NCBI GenBank assembly: GCA_030748635.1
Contig: JASMLP010000101.1
Coordinates: forward strand, 39,155-103,154
From: Planctomycetota bacterium
GTDB lineage: Bacteria > Planctomycetota > JACQVV01 > JASMLP01
Reading direction: 5' to 3'
DNA: 64,000 bases
The notes beneath the pieces are model-generated. The model saw only the letters and a list, made by a program, of their open reading frames with translations, made no database searches and was not told the DNA's origin. The position numbers and the translations under genes were made by a program. Shown in pieces: positions 27,924 to 37,075 of this stretch. Position 1 is the first letter of the stretch, and each line of letters begins with the position of its first letter.

Positions 27924-29456
27924 ATGCATGAACGTTCTATGCACCGACTTCGAAGCCTTTCTCTTCTCTGGCTACTTCTTGGTTTGAGTGCGATTCATGC
28001 CGAGGAGATCCTCAGCATTCCTGCCCTAGATTTCTCTCGTACTCGCGTCGGGAACCGGGTCGAAATCCGTGGAGTATTGCAAAATTGCACCGAAGCAGAG
28101 CTCCGTGTGCTTGATACATCCCTGAAATTTTTATCCGAATCGAAAGATACACTTCACACCGAATCGCTCAAAATCCCAGAATCCCTAACCGCCCGACGGG
28201 CCGTTAGGCTCATTCACCGGGTGGGTTCTATGGAATCCTTTCATCGATACCAGGTCCAAGTCAGGGTCCAAAGAGAGGGAAAAACACACCAATTCACCTT
28301 TGAAGGCTCAATCGATGGGGGAGCCCCAAAACTGATTTCTATCGATCCAGCCACCGAATCGAAGCCAGAGGACTCTCACCCGTTGGAGCCCGATTTGATT
28401 TACAGTCCGGGAAATATCGCCATCCATATTCATGCCACTCGACCGATACCCATTCTGGTCGCCAAGTATTCTTCTCGTTCCCAGAAAACGTCAGATTCGT
28501 TATGGTTCCTGCTCGATGACCAGGCGCTACCCACCGGAGTTTCGGGTCATTACCGAATCGAAACCAGGCTTCCTGATACCGCCCCCTCGCCTTCGGTCCA
28601 GATTTTCGCGGCTCAGCTTCACCCTTTTCAGCAATCCGGATTTTCGGTGGACTCCCTATCCATCGGTCAGTCCCGTTTTGCCCTGCTGGACTCAGGTGGG
28701 GCGGTCGGATTTCTCTCCTTTCGATCCAAACTCCCCACAGAATTGGGGAAAACACGAATCGTGGTTCATTGTCGCGGGACATCCGGCGCGGTACTCGATT
28801 CAAGGGAAGTGGTTCTCAAAGGCAAAATCTCTCCCAACCAGATCGTCCCTTTCACTGTCCACTTCCCGACTGTAAGCCAATTCGAATCTTTCGACTATCA
28901 GATCGAATACGAACCCCCCTTACCGGAAGACCCATCCACGGTCTCTCCTCAACCGGTGGTGCATCGCCTGGACCGTGTGACCCGGAAAGAACCATCGGAC
29001 TCCAACCCCGAAATGCGAATAGGTCTCGAGGGGACGCGCTATATATATCGTCGAGTCCGCAAAGGTCGTAACTGGGTCTATCGGGGGGGAGTTTTCTTCC
29101 TGAAAATTCTCCCATTCGTACACGGTAATGTTCCCGGCAAACCCCTCGGCACACTCCACCTGGAAGTCAGGAGTCGCGCCAAATTACTAGCCCGAATTCG
29201 CAGAAAGATCACTCCCAAGTCCTACTCCCAACTCCTGTCAAGTATGGACGATACTCGGCTAGACTCCCGCAAAATATTCTATGATTCCTCCAAGGGGATT
29301 CTCTACGTCCCTTTTCTTCAAATTCGTGAAACGCAACCTCTCGACTTTCGGCTGGAAGTTGACTTTCAATCTTCAGAGAACTCCGCACGCTGGAAGTGGA
29401 ACAGTCTTCACGATCCATATATCGAACTTCCACGAGTTCAGGGAGAAAGCAACTGA
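27924..29456 (+). CDS. Secreted protein of unknown function (510 aa)
   Basis: The open frame starts at 27375 but the first 183 codons lie antisense to the SIR2-TPR gene and look non-coding. From the ATG at 27924 the product has a signal peptide (MHRLRSLSLLWLLLGLSAIHAEE). The body is beta-rich with several repeated stretches of about 120 residues (VEIRGVLQNCTEAEL, AVGFLSFRSKLP) that look like immunoglobulin-like or CARDB-like sandwiches. No enzyme motif. A TACAAT box at 27912-27917 lies immediately upstream without a clear -35. The 3' end overlaps the start of pyrD. Confidence 0.6.
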   Translation: MHERSMHRLRSLSLLWLLLGLSAIHAEEILSIPALDFSRTRVGNRVEIRGVLQNCTEAELRVLDTSLKFLSESKDTLHTESLKIPESLTARRAVRLIHRVGSMESFHRYQVQVRVQREGKTHQFTFEGSIDGGAPKLISIDPATESKPEDSHPLEPDLIYSPGNIAIHIHATRPIPILVAKYSSRSQKTSDSLWFLLDDQALPTGVSGHYRIETRLPDTAPSPSVQIFAAQLHPFQQSGFSVDSLSIGQSRFALLDSGGAVGFLSFRSKLPTELGKTRIVVHCRGTSGAVLDSREVVLKGKISPNQIVPFTVHFPTVSQFESFDYQIEYEPPLPEDPSTVSPQPVVHRLDRVTRKEPSDSNPEMRIGLEGTRYIYRRVRKGRNWVYRGGVFFLKILPFVHGNVPGKPLGTLHLEVRSRAKLLARIRRKITPKSYSQLLSSMDDTRLDSRKIFYDSSKGILYVPFLQIRETQPLDFRLEVDFQSSENSARWKWNSLHDPYIELPRVQGESN

Positions 29457-30526
29457 TTCCGCCCAGATTTTATCGGGCGATTCTCCGCCGATTACTTTTT
29501 TGTTTCGACAGTGAAACCTGCCACGAGTTCGCGATATCTTTGGGACGACTCCTTTCAGCCAGTCCGATGGGACCCAAACTGACTTCGACCTGGTTCCAGT
29601 CCCATGGACTTCCAGAAAAGTCCCTTTCCAGGAAGTTCCTTGGGCTCACTTTTCCCAACCCCATCGGCTTGGCCGCTGGATTCGATAAAAACGGCTATCT
29701 TCTACCGATCGCCTCCGCGCTGGGATTTGGGTATATCGAGGTCGGTTCGGTTACTCATCTCCCCACCGCAGGCAACCCCCGTCCCAGAATGTTTCGCTTG
29801 CCGAACAGACACGCTTTATTCAATCGAGTCGGATTGCCTTCCGAAGGTGCTCATGCCGTCCACAATCGGATTCAAAACGCTCGCACGCGGGGCCTCGATC
29901 TCCCCGTCGGCATTAATATCGCCAAGACTCCGGATCCAAAAATTTCTGGAGATGCGGCTCTGGACGATTACTGCAATTCGATTCGAATACTTGCCCCGGT
30001 CGCCGACTATTTGGCTCTCAATATCAGTTGTCCCAACAGTCATGATGGACGTACTTTCGAGGCCCCTGGCGCCCTCACAGAGCTTCTCAAAGCCGTTTCT
30101 GCCGACATACCACATTCCCCGCCCCTATTGTTAAAACTCGGCTTAGGACACTCCCGATCCACCTACGAATCAATTTTTGAAATTTCCGAGAACCACGGCA
30201 TTTCAGGCTACATCCTCGGAAACACCCTCCCCTCGGTTCAGAACAACATTTCCGGGGGGCTCTCCGGCCAACCGCTGCGGTCCCATGCATTGCGCGTATT
30301 GCAGTGGGCTCGCTCCACACTTCCCCGAAAGCGAACCGTTATCTCTTGTGGTGGTATCGATTGCTTCCAGGAAGCCCGCCTTCGCTGTGGACACGGCGCC
30401 GACCTGTTACAGATATATTCGGCCCTGGTTTATGAAGGTCCGGGATTCATTCCAGAGTTGCTCCAGCAATTCTCCGATGAGATGAGATCCCCCCTTGAGC
30501 CCCCAAACGACTCCCGATCCGATTAG
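29396..30526 (+). CDS. pyrD: Dihydroorotate dehydrogenase, class 2-like
   Basis: The enzyme oxidises dihydroorotate to orotate with FMN in pyrimidine synthesis. The frame has the class 2 N-terminal membrane-associated helices (FYRAILRRLLFCFDSETCHEFAI), the FMN-binding AAGFDKNG and GSVTHLPTAGNPRPRMFRLP, and a C-terminal GGID and YSALVYEGPG. Two key places diverge: NRVGLPSEG instead of NRMGFNN.G, and NISCPNS where class 2 enzymes carry Ser (SSPN). The only clear start in frame is GTG 29396, which overlaps the previous gene by 61 bp; a start nearer 29453 would fit the family better but would need CTG. Confidence 0.85.
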   Translation: MEQSSRSIYRTSTSSGRKQLIPPRFYRAILRRLLFCFDSETCHEFAISLGRLLSASPMGPKLTSTWFQSHGLPEKSLSRKFLGLTFPNPIGLAAGFDKNGYLLPIASALGFGYIEVGSVTHLPTAGNPRPRMFRLPNRHALFNRVGLPSEGAHAVHNRIQNARTRGLDLPVGINIAKTPDPKISGDAALDDYCNSIRILAPVADYLALNISCPNSHDGRTFEAPGALTELLKAVSADIPHSPPLLLKLGLGHSRSTYESIFEISENHGISGYILGNTLPSVQNNISGGLSGQPLRSHALRVLQWARSTLPRKRTVISCGGIDCFQEARLRCGHGADLLQIYSALVYEGPGFIPELLQQFSDEMRSPLEPPNDSRSD

Positions 30527-30906
30527 TCCTTCCTACGGTACCCGTGGGGCATTTTCGCGGAATCCCCATGAAACTCGTTGGGAAGACCTTACCTTCCGAA
30601 AATTCCCCTTCCCATGGAAGAAGCTTCATCCGACTTTGAATCGACTCGAAATCCGAGGTCACTCATCAAAATTTTCTATTCTTTGAGAGCGGAAGCGCTA
30701 ACGATTCCATACAAACTCAACCACAGAGTGTCTCTTCCTATAGAAAATCACAGATTCGGTTCCCACGATCGATCTCCCCAATTTTGGGATCAAATTCGCG
30801 GAGATCGATCCAGCGTAAGCACACAATCGAGCCCCTTCTCAATGAACGGGATTGGGCTCCGGCCCCTAAGAAACCACATAAAAGGATTTGTGCGGGAGGG
30901 CGTGTT
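30527..30906. other. Intergenic gap between convergent pyrD and tilS
   Basis: 380 bp without a convincing gene. Short open frames here (for example 30578-30916) have no start signals or recognisable composition. Apart from the hairpin at 30545-30568 I see no RNA gene or repeat. Confidence 0.6.
30545..30568 (+). terminator. Stem-loop just after pyrD
   Basis: TGGGG (30545-30549) pairs with CCCCA (30564-30568); after a one-base bulge, ATTT pairs with GAAT inside, leaving a TCGCG loop. It lies 18 nt after the pyrD stop but has no T-run, so its role as a terminator is uncertain. Confidence 0.35.
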
Positions 30907-31995
30907 TCAATCCTGATCCGGGCTGGAATCCCGCTGAACACGAAAAGTGCTCACATTGCCTTGCTCTTCCAGGACAAGAGGCCCGGGCAAATCCACTCTT
31001 CTCTTTTGCGGATTCCCTCTGACTTCGAAAATTTCCCGGACGATACGCTCAGTACGCGCGATATTCGTATCCAACTCCAATTGGCTAAAAATCTTGCCAA
31101 GCAGAGCCACCCTCATAACCGGCAATACCGAATGGAATTTCTCGCGGTCCAGGTAGAGAGCGGGGGCGGGTTCCGGATTCGAAACACCCGGACTCATCAG
31201 AAGTTCATGAAAAAGCTTCTCCGCCCTTTCCTCCAAATCTCGTATAAGAAGATCTTGCTGAGCGGTCAACTTGCCGATGGAACGAACCGTGGCGGGAAAG
31301 AATGGGGAGGCTTCCAGTTTCGGAAGGACTTCATGACGCAAAAACGCTCGCGCTCGGCCCAAATCCCGATTGGTAGGGTCCTCCACCGGCTGAATTCCAC
31401 TTTCTGTTATCAGGAGTTGAAGGTCCTCAGGGGATTCACTCAGTAAAGGTCGAACCAGAAAAATATCTTCCGTGCCTCCGAGTAGAGACCGGTGGGTCAT
31501 CCCTCGTAGTCCGATCGGACCCGTCCCTCGAAGTAATCGAAAAAGAACCGTTTCGGCCTGATCCAAGCCGTGATGGCCCAGCGCGATCTTTCTTGCCCCC
31601 AGCGACCGGGCCACTTCCTCGAGAAATCGGTAGCGTTCCTTTCGTGCGACAACCTCGAGATTTTCCCCTGAAGTTTTTACGATTTCAGGAATATCGGTAC
31701 GACCGTACGACACCTTCGCTTCACAGATTTCTCCGATCTTCCCAACCACTTGCTCCGCTTGCTTCTGGAAAGCAGAGTCGATACCGTGATCCATACAAGC
31801 CAAGACCAGTTTCAGAGGAATCCTTTTTTTCAGTACATTCAGCCCCCATGCCAGCGCGACTGAATCCTTGCCCCCGGAAACGGCAACGACCAGCGGACTT
31901 CCATCGCTGGGCAACAAATCGTATCGAGCGCAGGCGGCCTCAATTCGTTGTTGCAACGCCGTCCGAGCGGGAAGGCCCTTGTCTTCAGAATTCAT
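30907..31995 (-). CDS. tilS: tRNA(Ile)-lysidine synthase
   Basis: TilS modifies C34 of tRNA-Ile(CAU) to lysidine using ATP and lysine. The PP-loop SGGKDS is near residue 40, followed by HGI and the GHHGLDQAET block that positions the tRNA. The RLLRGTGPIGLRGM loop and PLL are typical. The frame opens at 32037 (MAPGAVESATIQ...), but the first 14 residues look unconserved; the ATG at 31995 (MNSEDKGLPART) is my choice. The protein is about 362 aa, somewhat shorter than E. coli TilS, and lacks the full C-terminal domain. Confidence 0.92.
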   Translation of the reverse strand: MNSEDKGLPARTALQQRIEAACARYDLLPSDGSPLVVAVSGGKDSVALAWGLNVLKKRIPLKLVLACMDHGIDSAFQKQAEQVVGKIGEICEAKVSYGRTDIPEIVKTSGENLEVVARKERYRFLEEVARSLGARKIALGHHGLDQAETVLFRLLRGTGPIGLRGMTHRSLLGGTEDIFLVRPLLSESPEDLQLLITESGIQPVEDPTNRDLGRARAFLRHEVLPKLEASPFFPATVRSIGKLTAQQDLLIRDLEERAEKLFHELLMSPGVSNPEPAPALYLDREKFHSVLPVMRVALLGKIFSQLELDTNIARTERIVREIFEVRGNPQKRRVDLPGPLVLEEQGNVSTFRVQRDSSPDQD

Positions 31996-32208
31996 CTTGT
32001 TTTGAATTGTCGCAGATTCAACCGCGCCCGGAGCCATGAAATACCAGATAAATCATTTCTCGGTAAATTCTTCCGAACTCACGCCCCGAAAATCCTCTAG
32101 GTCCGAAAATCGACCGAATTCTGAGTCGAAATTCATCCTCCGACCTCTAAAAACTTTTTGCTTCGGCGCCCCTCCTCATCATTTCATTCTCGTTTTCTGT
32201 CCAAAAAC

Positions 32209-33207
32209 ATGCGATTCGAACCGAACTTCGAGATAACAACGGACCAGGAATTCGTGGTCCAAGCCCGAGTGGCCGGACGCCGACTCGATCAATATCTCAA
32301 AGCTCGCTACAAAGATTATTCGCGAACCCTTTTTACGCGTTTGATCAGCGAGGGGAAGGTCTTAGTGAACGGGCAAACCGTCCGCCCATCCTACAAAACT
32401 CGTACGGGGGATGAGATCTCATTCGGACTTCCCGCTTTGGAACGTCCTTATCTCAAGCCGGAACCGATGGATCTAGCCATTCTGCACGAAGATTCCTGGC
32501 TCGTCGCCATCAACAAGCCACCGGGAATCGTCATGCACCCCTCCCGAGGACATCAGGGCGGCACCCTGGTCAATGGACTTCTTCACCATTTTCAAGACAA
32601 CCTTTCCAGTGTTCGTTCCGAATTGCGTCCTGGCATCATTCATCGCCTCGACCGAGACACCTCCGGCGTGGTACTCGTGGCCAAGAATGATCAAGCCCAC
32701 TGGAAACTCGCCGCGCAGTTCGAGAATCGAACCGTCAAAAAAGAGTACCTGGCCCTTATCTGGAGATTACCCGAGAAGGACGACTTTGAAGTGGATCTTC
32801 CGATCGGAAAGCACCCCGCCAACAAAGACAAAATGGCCATCCTCGCGAAGGGGGGCAAAGAAGCTCGAACCCGATTCCATATTTTGGAACGATATTCTCG
32901 ACAAGCGTTGATTGTGGCGCGTCCTCAAACAGGTCGTACCCATCAAATCCGATTGCATCTTCAAGCGATAGGTCACCCCATTCTCGCTGACGAACAGTAT
33001 TCAGGTTCAGGAGCCTTCTATCCTCACGAGATCAACCATATTCGAGGAACCCCCATCCCGTCCTCGGAATCACCGCTACTCCAGCGCCAAGCTCTACACG
33101 CTCATCGCATCACCTTCTGGCACCCGATCCTAGATCAGGACATGACGATCGAAGCGCCGATCCCAGAAGACATTCTCACAACACTTGGCAATCTTCGAGA
33201 CCGCTAA
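32209..33207 (+). CDS. rluD: Ribosomal large subunit pseudouridine synthase (RluD family)
   Basis: An S4-type RNA-binding domain (about 20-80, RRLDQYLKARYKDYSRT) is followed by the RluA/RluD catalytic domain with HRLDRDTSG (catalytic Asp148) and GRTHQIRLHLQAIGHPI. RluD makes the pseudouridines of helix 69 in 23S rRNA; related RluC/RluA proteins cannot be ruled out from the sequence. The ATG at 32209 (MRFEPNFEI) starts a normal-length protein of 332 aa; the open frame extends to 32158 with non-conserved residues. The stop overlaps the convergent cyclase stop by 4 bp. Confidence 0.9.
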   Translation: MRFEPNFEITTDQEFVVQARVAGRRLDQYLKARYKDYSRTLFTRLISEGKVLVNGQTVRPSYKTRTGDEISFGLPALERPYLKPEPMDLAILHEDSWLVAINKPPGIVMHPSRGHQGGTLVNGLLHHFQDNLSSVRSELRPGIIHRLDRDTSGVVLVAKNDQAHWKLAAQFENRTVKKEYLALIWRLPEKDDFEVDLPIGKHPANKDKMAILAKGGKEARTRFHILERYSRQALIVARPQTGRTHQIRLHLQAIGHPILADEQYSGSGAFYPHEINHIRGTPIPSSESPLLQRQALHAHRITFWHPILDQDMTIEAPIPEDILTTLGNLRDR

Positions 33208-34349
33208 CCTTCATCTGCGAGAGAGGGGCCTGGCATGACCTCATTTCCGTCATCATCCTTCATGACGACTCCGATGACATCCACGGGGTGACTGACTCCC
33301 TTGACCTGAATTTCTCCATCCTTTCGGAACTTGACCTTGAAAGGGAAAGAGTATTTCCGGGACATCAGATCCCTCTTCACGGTTTCGAATGTGCGTTGCC
33401 CCAAGAGGATCTTCCCAGGGGAGGCCACATCACACAGCCGACTGGCCAGGTTCACGTGATGGCCAATCACCGTATAGTTCACGGCCTGCTCGCTCCCCAC
33501 ATTTCCGACCATCATCTCTCCGGTGTTGATTCCGATCCCCATGTAGACCGGCTGCCGTCCCGCTTCTTTCCATCGGGCCACCAGTTCATGCTGCCGCAAC
33601 TGGAACTGAATCGCCACCGAAAGAGCGCGTAAAGCGTGATCTTCGTAATAGATGGGCGCGCCGAAAAGAGCCATGACTTCATCCCCAACCACCTTGTCCA
33701 ACGTCGCGTTGTTGGCGAACAAGATATCGATCATGGCTTCCAGATATTCGTTGAGTACGGCCCGGACATCGTCAGGACGCATTCGCTCGCTCATGGACGT
33801 AAAACCACGAAGATCCGCGAAAAGCACCGACATCTCATAACGTTCTGCCTTGAAGAAATCCTTTTTCAGTTCCTTCATCTTCTCGATCACGGCGGGGGAG
33901 ACGAAACGCCTAAAAGTCTTCTCGATATTCCTCAAATTTGAAATATCCTCGATCATGATCTGTGACATATCGTCTTCGACCACAGATTTCAGTTGATAGA
34001 AGACATCCTGCCCCTTGACCGTATCGGTAAAGGATATTTCCCGCTCGACCTGAGTTCCTGGGTTTTGACGCGCGTCGGCGAGAACCTTTCCCAGAAGGCC
34101 CGGACCCCACTTGAATTGATCTATTTCTTCGAGGGGTTGTCCGATAATCCTGGAGCGATCGATTCCGAGATCTCTGGCCAGCGAAGAGTTGATGTACTGG
34201 ATCAGACTGTTCTCGTCCAGTTGGATCACTTTGTCCTGGAGGCCGACAATGGATCTCATCATCGGCTCACTATCACTGGATGCTCGACTGTCTAACTGAT
34301 CACGTAACCGTTGTACTTCAGCCAGCAATTCTTCGCGGGATTGCGCCAT
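33204..34349 (-). CDS. Class III adenylate/guanylate cyclase with coiled coil and PAS domain
   Basis: Order: short N-terminal coiled coil (EELLAEVQRLRDQLDS), PAS domain (about 45-150, QLDENSLIQYINSSLARDLG), linker helix (FRRFVSPAVIEKMKELKKD), then the cyclase homology domain with VLFADLRGFTSMSE (metal Asp), KVVGDEVMALFG (second Asp, and a Lys typical of base recognition) and YTVIGHHVNLASRL (transition-state Asn/Arg). All metal and Asn/Arg positions are there; the usual IGD is IGH. It likely makes cAMP in response to a signal read by the PAS domain. No membrane helix. Confidence 0.88.
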   Translation of the reverse strand: MAQSREELLAEVQRLRDQLDSRASSDSEPMMRSIVGLQDKVIQLDENSLIQYINSSLARDLGIDRSRIIGQPLEEIDQFKWGPGLLGKVLADARQNPGTQVEREISFTDTVKGQDVFYQLKSVVEDDMSQIMIEDISNLRNIEKTFRRFVSPAVIEKMKELKKDFFKAERYEMSVLFADLRGFTSMSERMRPDDVRAVLNEYLEAMIDILFANNATLDKVVGDEVMALFGAPIYYEDHALRALSVAIQFQLRQHELVARWKEAGRQPVYMGIGINTGEMMVGNVGSEQAVNYTVIGHHVNLASRLCDVASPGKILLGQRTFETVKRDLMSRKYSFPFKVKFRKDGEIQVKGVSHPVDVIGVVMKDDDGNEVMPGPSLADEG

Positions 34350-34476
34350 GGACCTTTCTCTTGGGGAAGATCCCCTTGGGGACTTCGATCAGGAGTAGTG
34401 TACCTTGGAACTTGAGAGAACGCACCTTTTGCCCTCAAGAGATCGACTAAAAATCTCGAATCCGCCCCGATTCAGA

Positions 34477-36912
34477 TCAGGATTTGCCCTCTTTCAATTG
34501 TCGCGTATGTTTGCACTTGGGATATCCCGTGCAAGCCAGAAATCTTCCCCGGCGCCCCTCTCTGATAACCATTTCCTTGCCACAATCCTCGCAAACCTCA
34601 TCGGTCTTTTCCGGTTCCGGACGTAGGTGATCTGGAAGCGGTTTCGTGTTGCGACATTTAGGGAAGGCGGAACAGGCGAGAAACGCTCCTCGACGACCAA
34701 ATTTGATCACCATGGAACTCTCACACTTATCACACTTTTCACCGGTCTCCTTGTCAGCCAACTTCTTTTGGCTCTCGGAACCGAGTGGCCGAGTGAAATC
34801 GCACTCTGGGTAGGTGCTGCAACAGTAGAATTTCCCCCTTCGACCGGATTTCAGAATCAATGGACTTTCACACTTTTCGCAGAGCAGATCCGTTTTTTCT
34901 GGAAACAAGATGGTTCCATCATCCGCGATCGAAACGGTCGACTTGCAATCTGGATACGCGCTGCACGCCAGAAACCGACCATTACGGCCGACCTTCAAGG
35001 TCATGGACTCCCCACATAACTCACAATCGACATCCATCTTTTCGCTCTCGATCGGATGCCCATCGATATCGACGGGTTTGGTCTCCCGACAATCTGGAAA
35101 CCCGGAGCATCCCAGAAAGCGCCCGTTCCGATTCCATCGAAAAATCATCGGCTTTCCACACTTTTCGCATTCGATCTCACTGACCTCGGGGTTCCGCTTG
35201 ATGTCCACCATCTCCCGCTTGGCCAACTGCAGACACTCCGAGAACATCATATAAAAATCGAACAACAGGTTGCGCCAATCCCCATCACTCTCCTCGATAC
35301 GATCCAATTTTTCTTCCATGTCACTGGTAAATCGTGTGTCGAGAATATCCGGAAAATGCTCCACCAGCAGATCGGTGATCAATAGCCCAAGATCCGTCGC
35401 GCGAAACTTCCTCTCCTTGATCCGAACATATCCACGGTCTTGAATCGTTGAAATAATAGGCGCGTAAGTGGACGGACGACCGATCCCCAATTTTTCCAAC
35501 ATTTTCACCAGAGTCGCCTCGCTGTATCGTGGAGGAGGTTGGGTGAAATGTTGACTGGGCTCGATGGATTTGGCGATCAATTCTTCCTGCTCTTCGAAAG
35601 CGGGGAGAATCTGGTCATCCTTTTTGACACTGTGCCCGGAAAGGATGGTATGCCCCTCGGTCCGCAAAACCTTACCCTTCGACTGGAAAACGGTCGGGCC
35701 CACCTCGATTTCAGCTGTGGTCAACGCATAAAGAGCGGGTGTCATCTGGCTGGCTACAAATCGTTTCCATATCAACTCATAGAGGTTGAATTGATCACGA
35801 TCCAGCTTGCCTCGGATTTTCTCCGGAGATCTTTCAGGGTCGGTCGGCCGAATCGCTTCGTGAGCTTCTTGAGCTCCTTTGCTCTTGGACTTGAAAATAT
35901 TGGGTTTTTCCGGCAAATACGCGTCGCCAAAATCACGTCCGATCAACGTTCTCGCGACACTGAGTGAATCCTGACTGACCCGAACACTGTCGGTACGCAT
36001 GTACGTGATGAGTCCAGTGGAACCTTCGCTACCCAGATCGACCCCCTCATACAGTTGCTGAGCAATCATCATGGTTTTCTTGGCGGAAAACCGGAGCTTG
36101 ACCGAAGCTTGTTGCTGCAATGTCGAGGTAATGAAAGGTGGGGGAGCCTTATCCAGTCGCTTCTTATGATTCACAGCAGAAACAACCCACGGACAGTCTT
36201 TCATCTGCTCAAGGACCTGATCGGTTTCGGCCTGATTGGTCAGCTTGGCTTTTTTCCCGTTCAAACGTGCCAGTTCGGCCTTGAAAGTGTCCGGCTTTTT
36301 CTTGTCGGAATCCTGCCTAGCCACCTGAGCTGTGATTCGCCAGTACTCTTCACTTTGGAAGGCTCGAATCTCTTTTTCTCGCTCGGCGACTAGCTTGACC
36401 GCCACGGATTGCACCCGACCCGCCGAGAGTCCTCGTGTCACTTTATCCCAGAGCAGGGGAGAAAGCTTGTATCCAACGAGCCGATCCAGAAGTCGACGAG
36501 CTTGCTGAGCATTCACCTTGCTCATCGAGATTTTCGTGGGTGTTTCGAATGCTTTCTGAATCGCCGACTTGGTGATTTCATTGAAGGTCACCCGGAAAGC
36601 TTTTTCGGGTGGCAGTTCCAACGCCTCGAGTAGATGCCAAGCGATCGCCTCGCCCTCCCGGTCGAGGTCAGGGGCCAGATACACCTGATCCGCTTTTTTC
36701 GCCTTTTTTCGAAGTTCTTGAACCGCCTTCTTTTTCCCTCGAATAATCTCGTATACCGGTTCGAAACCTCTTTCGATATCGATCCCCAGGGTGCGAGCGG
36801 GAAGGTCTCGTATATGCCCCATGGAAGCGGTAACTTCGTAATCGTTGCCAAGATACTTGTTGATCGTGCGGGCCTTGGCCGGGCTCTCGACGATGACCAA
36901 ATTTTTTGTCAT
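34477..36912 (-). CDS. topA: DNA topoisomerase I with five C-terminal zinc ribbons
   Basis: A type IA enzyme relaxing negative supercoils. The TOPRIM domain (VIVESPAKA, DLDREGEAIAWHL) is followed by the catalytic Tyr304 in LITYMRTDSV and the rest of the toroid. From about 580 on there are five C4 zinc ribbons, each CxxC...CSxxPxC with the GRNGRF/GRRGKF signature; E. coli TopA has three. At 811 aa it is the usual bacterial length. A near-consensus promoter lies at 36994-37023. No obvious Shine-Dalgarno precedes the ATG at 36912. Confidence 0.97.
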   Translation of the reverse strand: MTKNLVIVESPAKARTINKYLGNDYEVTASMGHIRDLPARTLGIDIERGFEPVYEIIRGKKKAVQELRKKAKKADQVYLAPDLDREGEAIAWHLLEALELPPEKAFRVTFNEITKSAIQKAFETPTKISMSKVNAQQARRLLDRLVGYKLSPLLWDKVTRGLSAGRVQSVAVKLVAEREKEIRAFQSEEYWRITAQVARQDSDKKKPDTFKAELARLNGKKAKLTNQAETDQVLEQMKDCPWVVSAVNHKKRLDKAPPPFITSTLQQQASVKLRFSAKKTMMIAQQLYEGVDLGSEGSTGLITYMRTDSVRVSQDSLSVARTLIGRDFGDAYLPEKPNIFKSKSKGAQEAHEAIRPTDPERSPEKIRGKLDRDQFNLYELIWKRFVASQMTPALYALTTAEIEVGPTVFQSKGKVLRTEGHTILSGHSVKKDDQILPAFEEQEELIAKSIEPSQHFTQPPPRYSEATLVKMLEKLGIGRPSTYAPIISTIQDRGYVRIKERKFRATDLGLLITDLLVEHFPDILDTRFTSDMEEKLDRIEESDGDWRNLLFDFYMMFSECLQLAKREMVDIKRNPEVSEIECEKCGKPMIFRWNRNGRFLGCSGFPDCRETKPVDIDGHPIESEKMDVDCELCGESMTLKVGRNGRFLACSAYPDCKSTVSIADDGTILFPEKTDLLCEKCESPLILKSGRRGKFYCCSTYPECDFTRPLGSESQKKLADKETGEKCDKCESSMVIKFGRRGAFLACSAFPKCRNTKPLPDHLRPEPEKTDEVCEDCGKEMVIREGRRGRFLACTGYPKCKHTRQLKEGKS

Positions 36913-36993
36913 AGGATAGGTGGATCCGTCTGTTGGCTGCCTAAGTGTTTGGCTGGCCTGAACTTAAGAATTCTTCACGCAAATTAGCGCGGA

Positions 36994-37023
36994 AGTATAG
37001 CACCGGATTCTGATCCATGTCAA
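36994..37023 (-). promoter_or_regulatory. Predicted topA promoter
   Basis: TTGACA (37018-37023 on the minus strand) and TATACT (36994-36999) separated by 18 nt, the best sigma70 match in the window. It would give a leader of about 75 nt. Confidence 0.65.
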
Positions 37024-37037
37024 GGCGAAGCGAGCGC

Positions 37038-37066
37038 TTGTAGCGTTCAACGACCTCTGATAAACT
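37038..37066 (+). promoter_or_regulatory. Predicted promoter placing the start site at the ATG (leaderless)
   Basis: TTGTAG (37038-37043), 17-nt spacer, TAAACT (37061-37066). A transcript starting about 7 nt after the -10 would begin at 37073, 3 nt before the ATG at 37076, and no Shine-Dalgarno precedes that ATG. Confidence 0.5.
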
Positions 37067-37075
37067 GTCCCGCCC

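Noticed and set aside
30578..30916. Small open frame between pyrD and tilS
   Set aside because: No start signals or domain; overlaps the end of tilS in the opposite direction.
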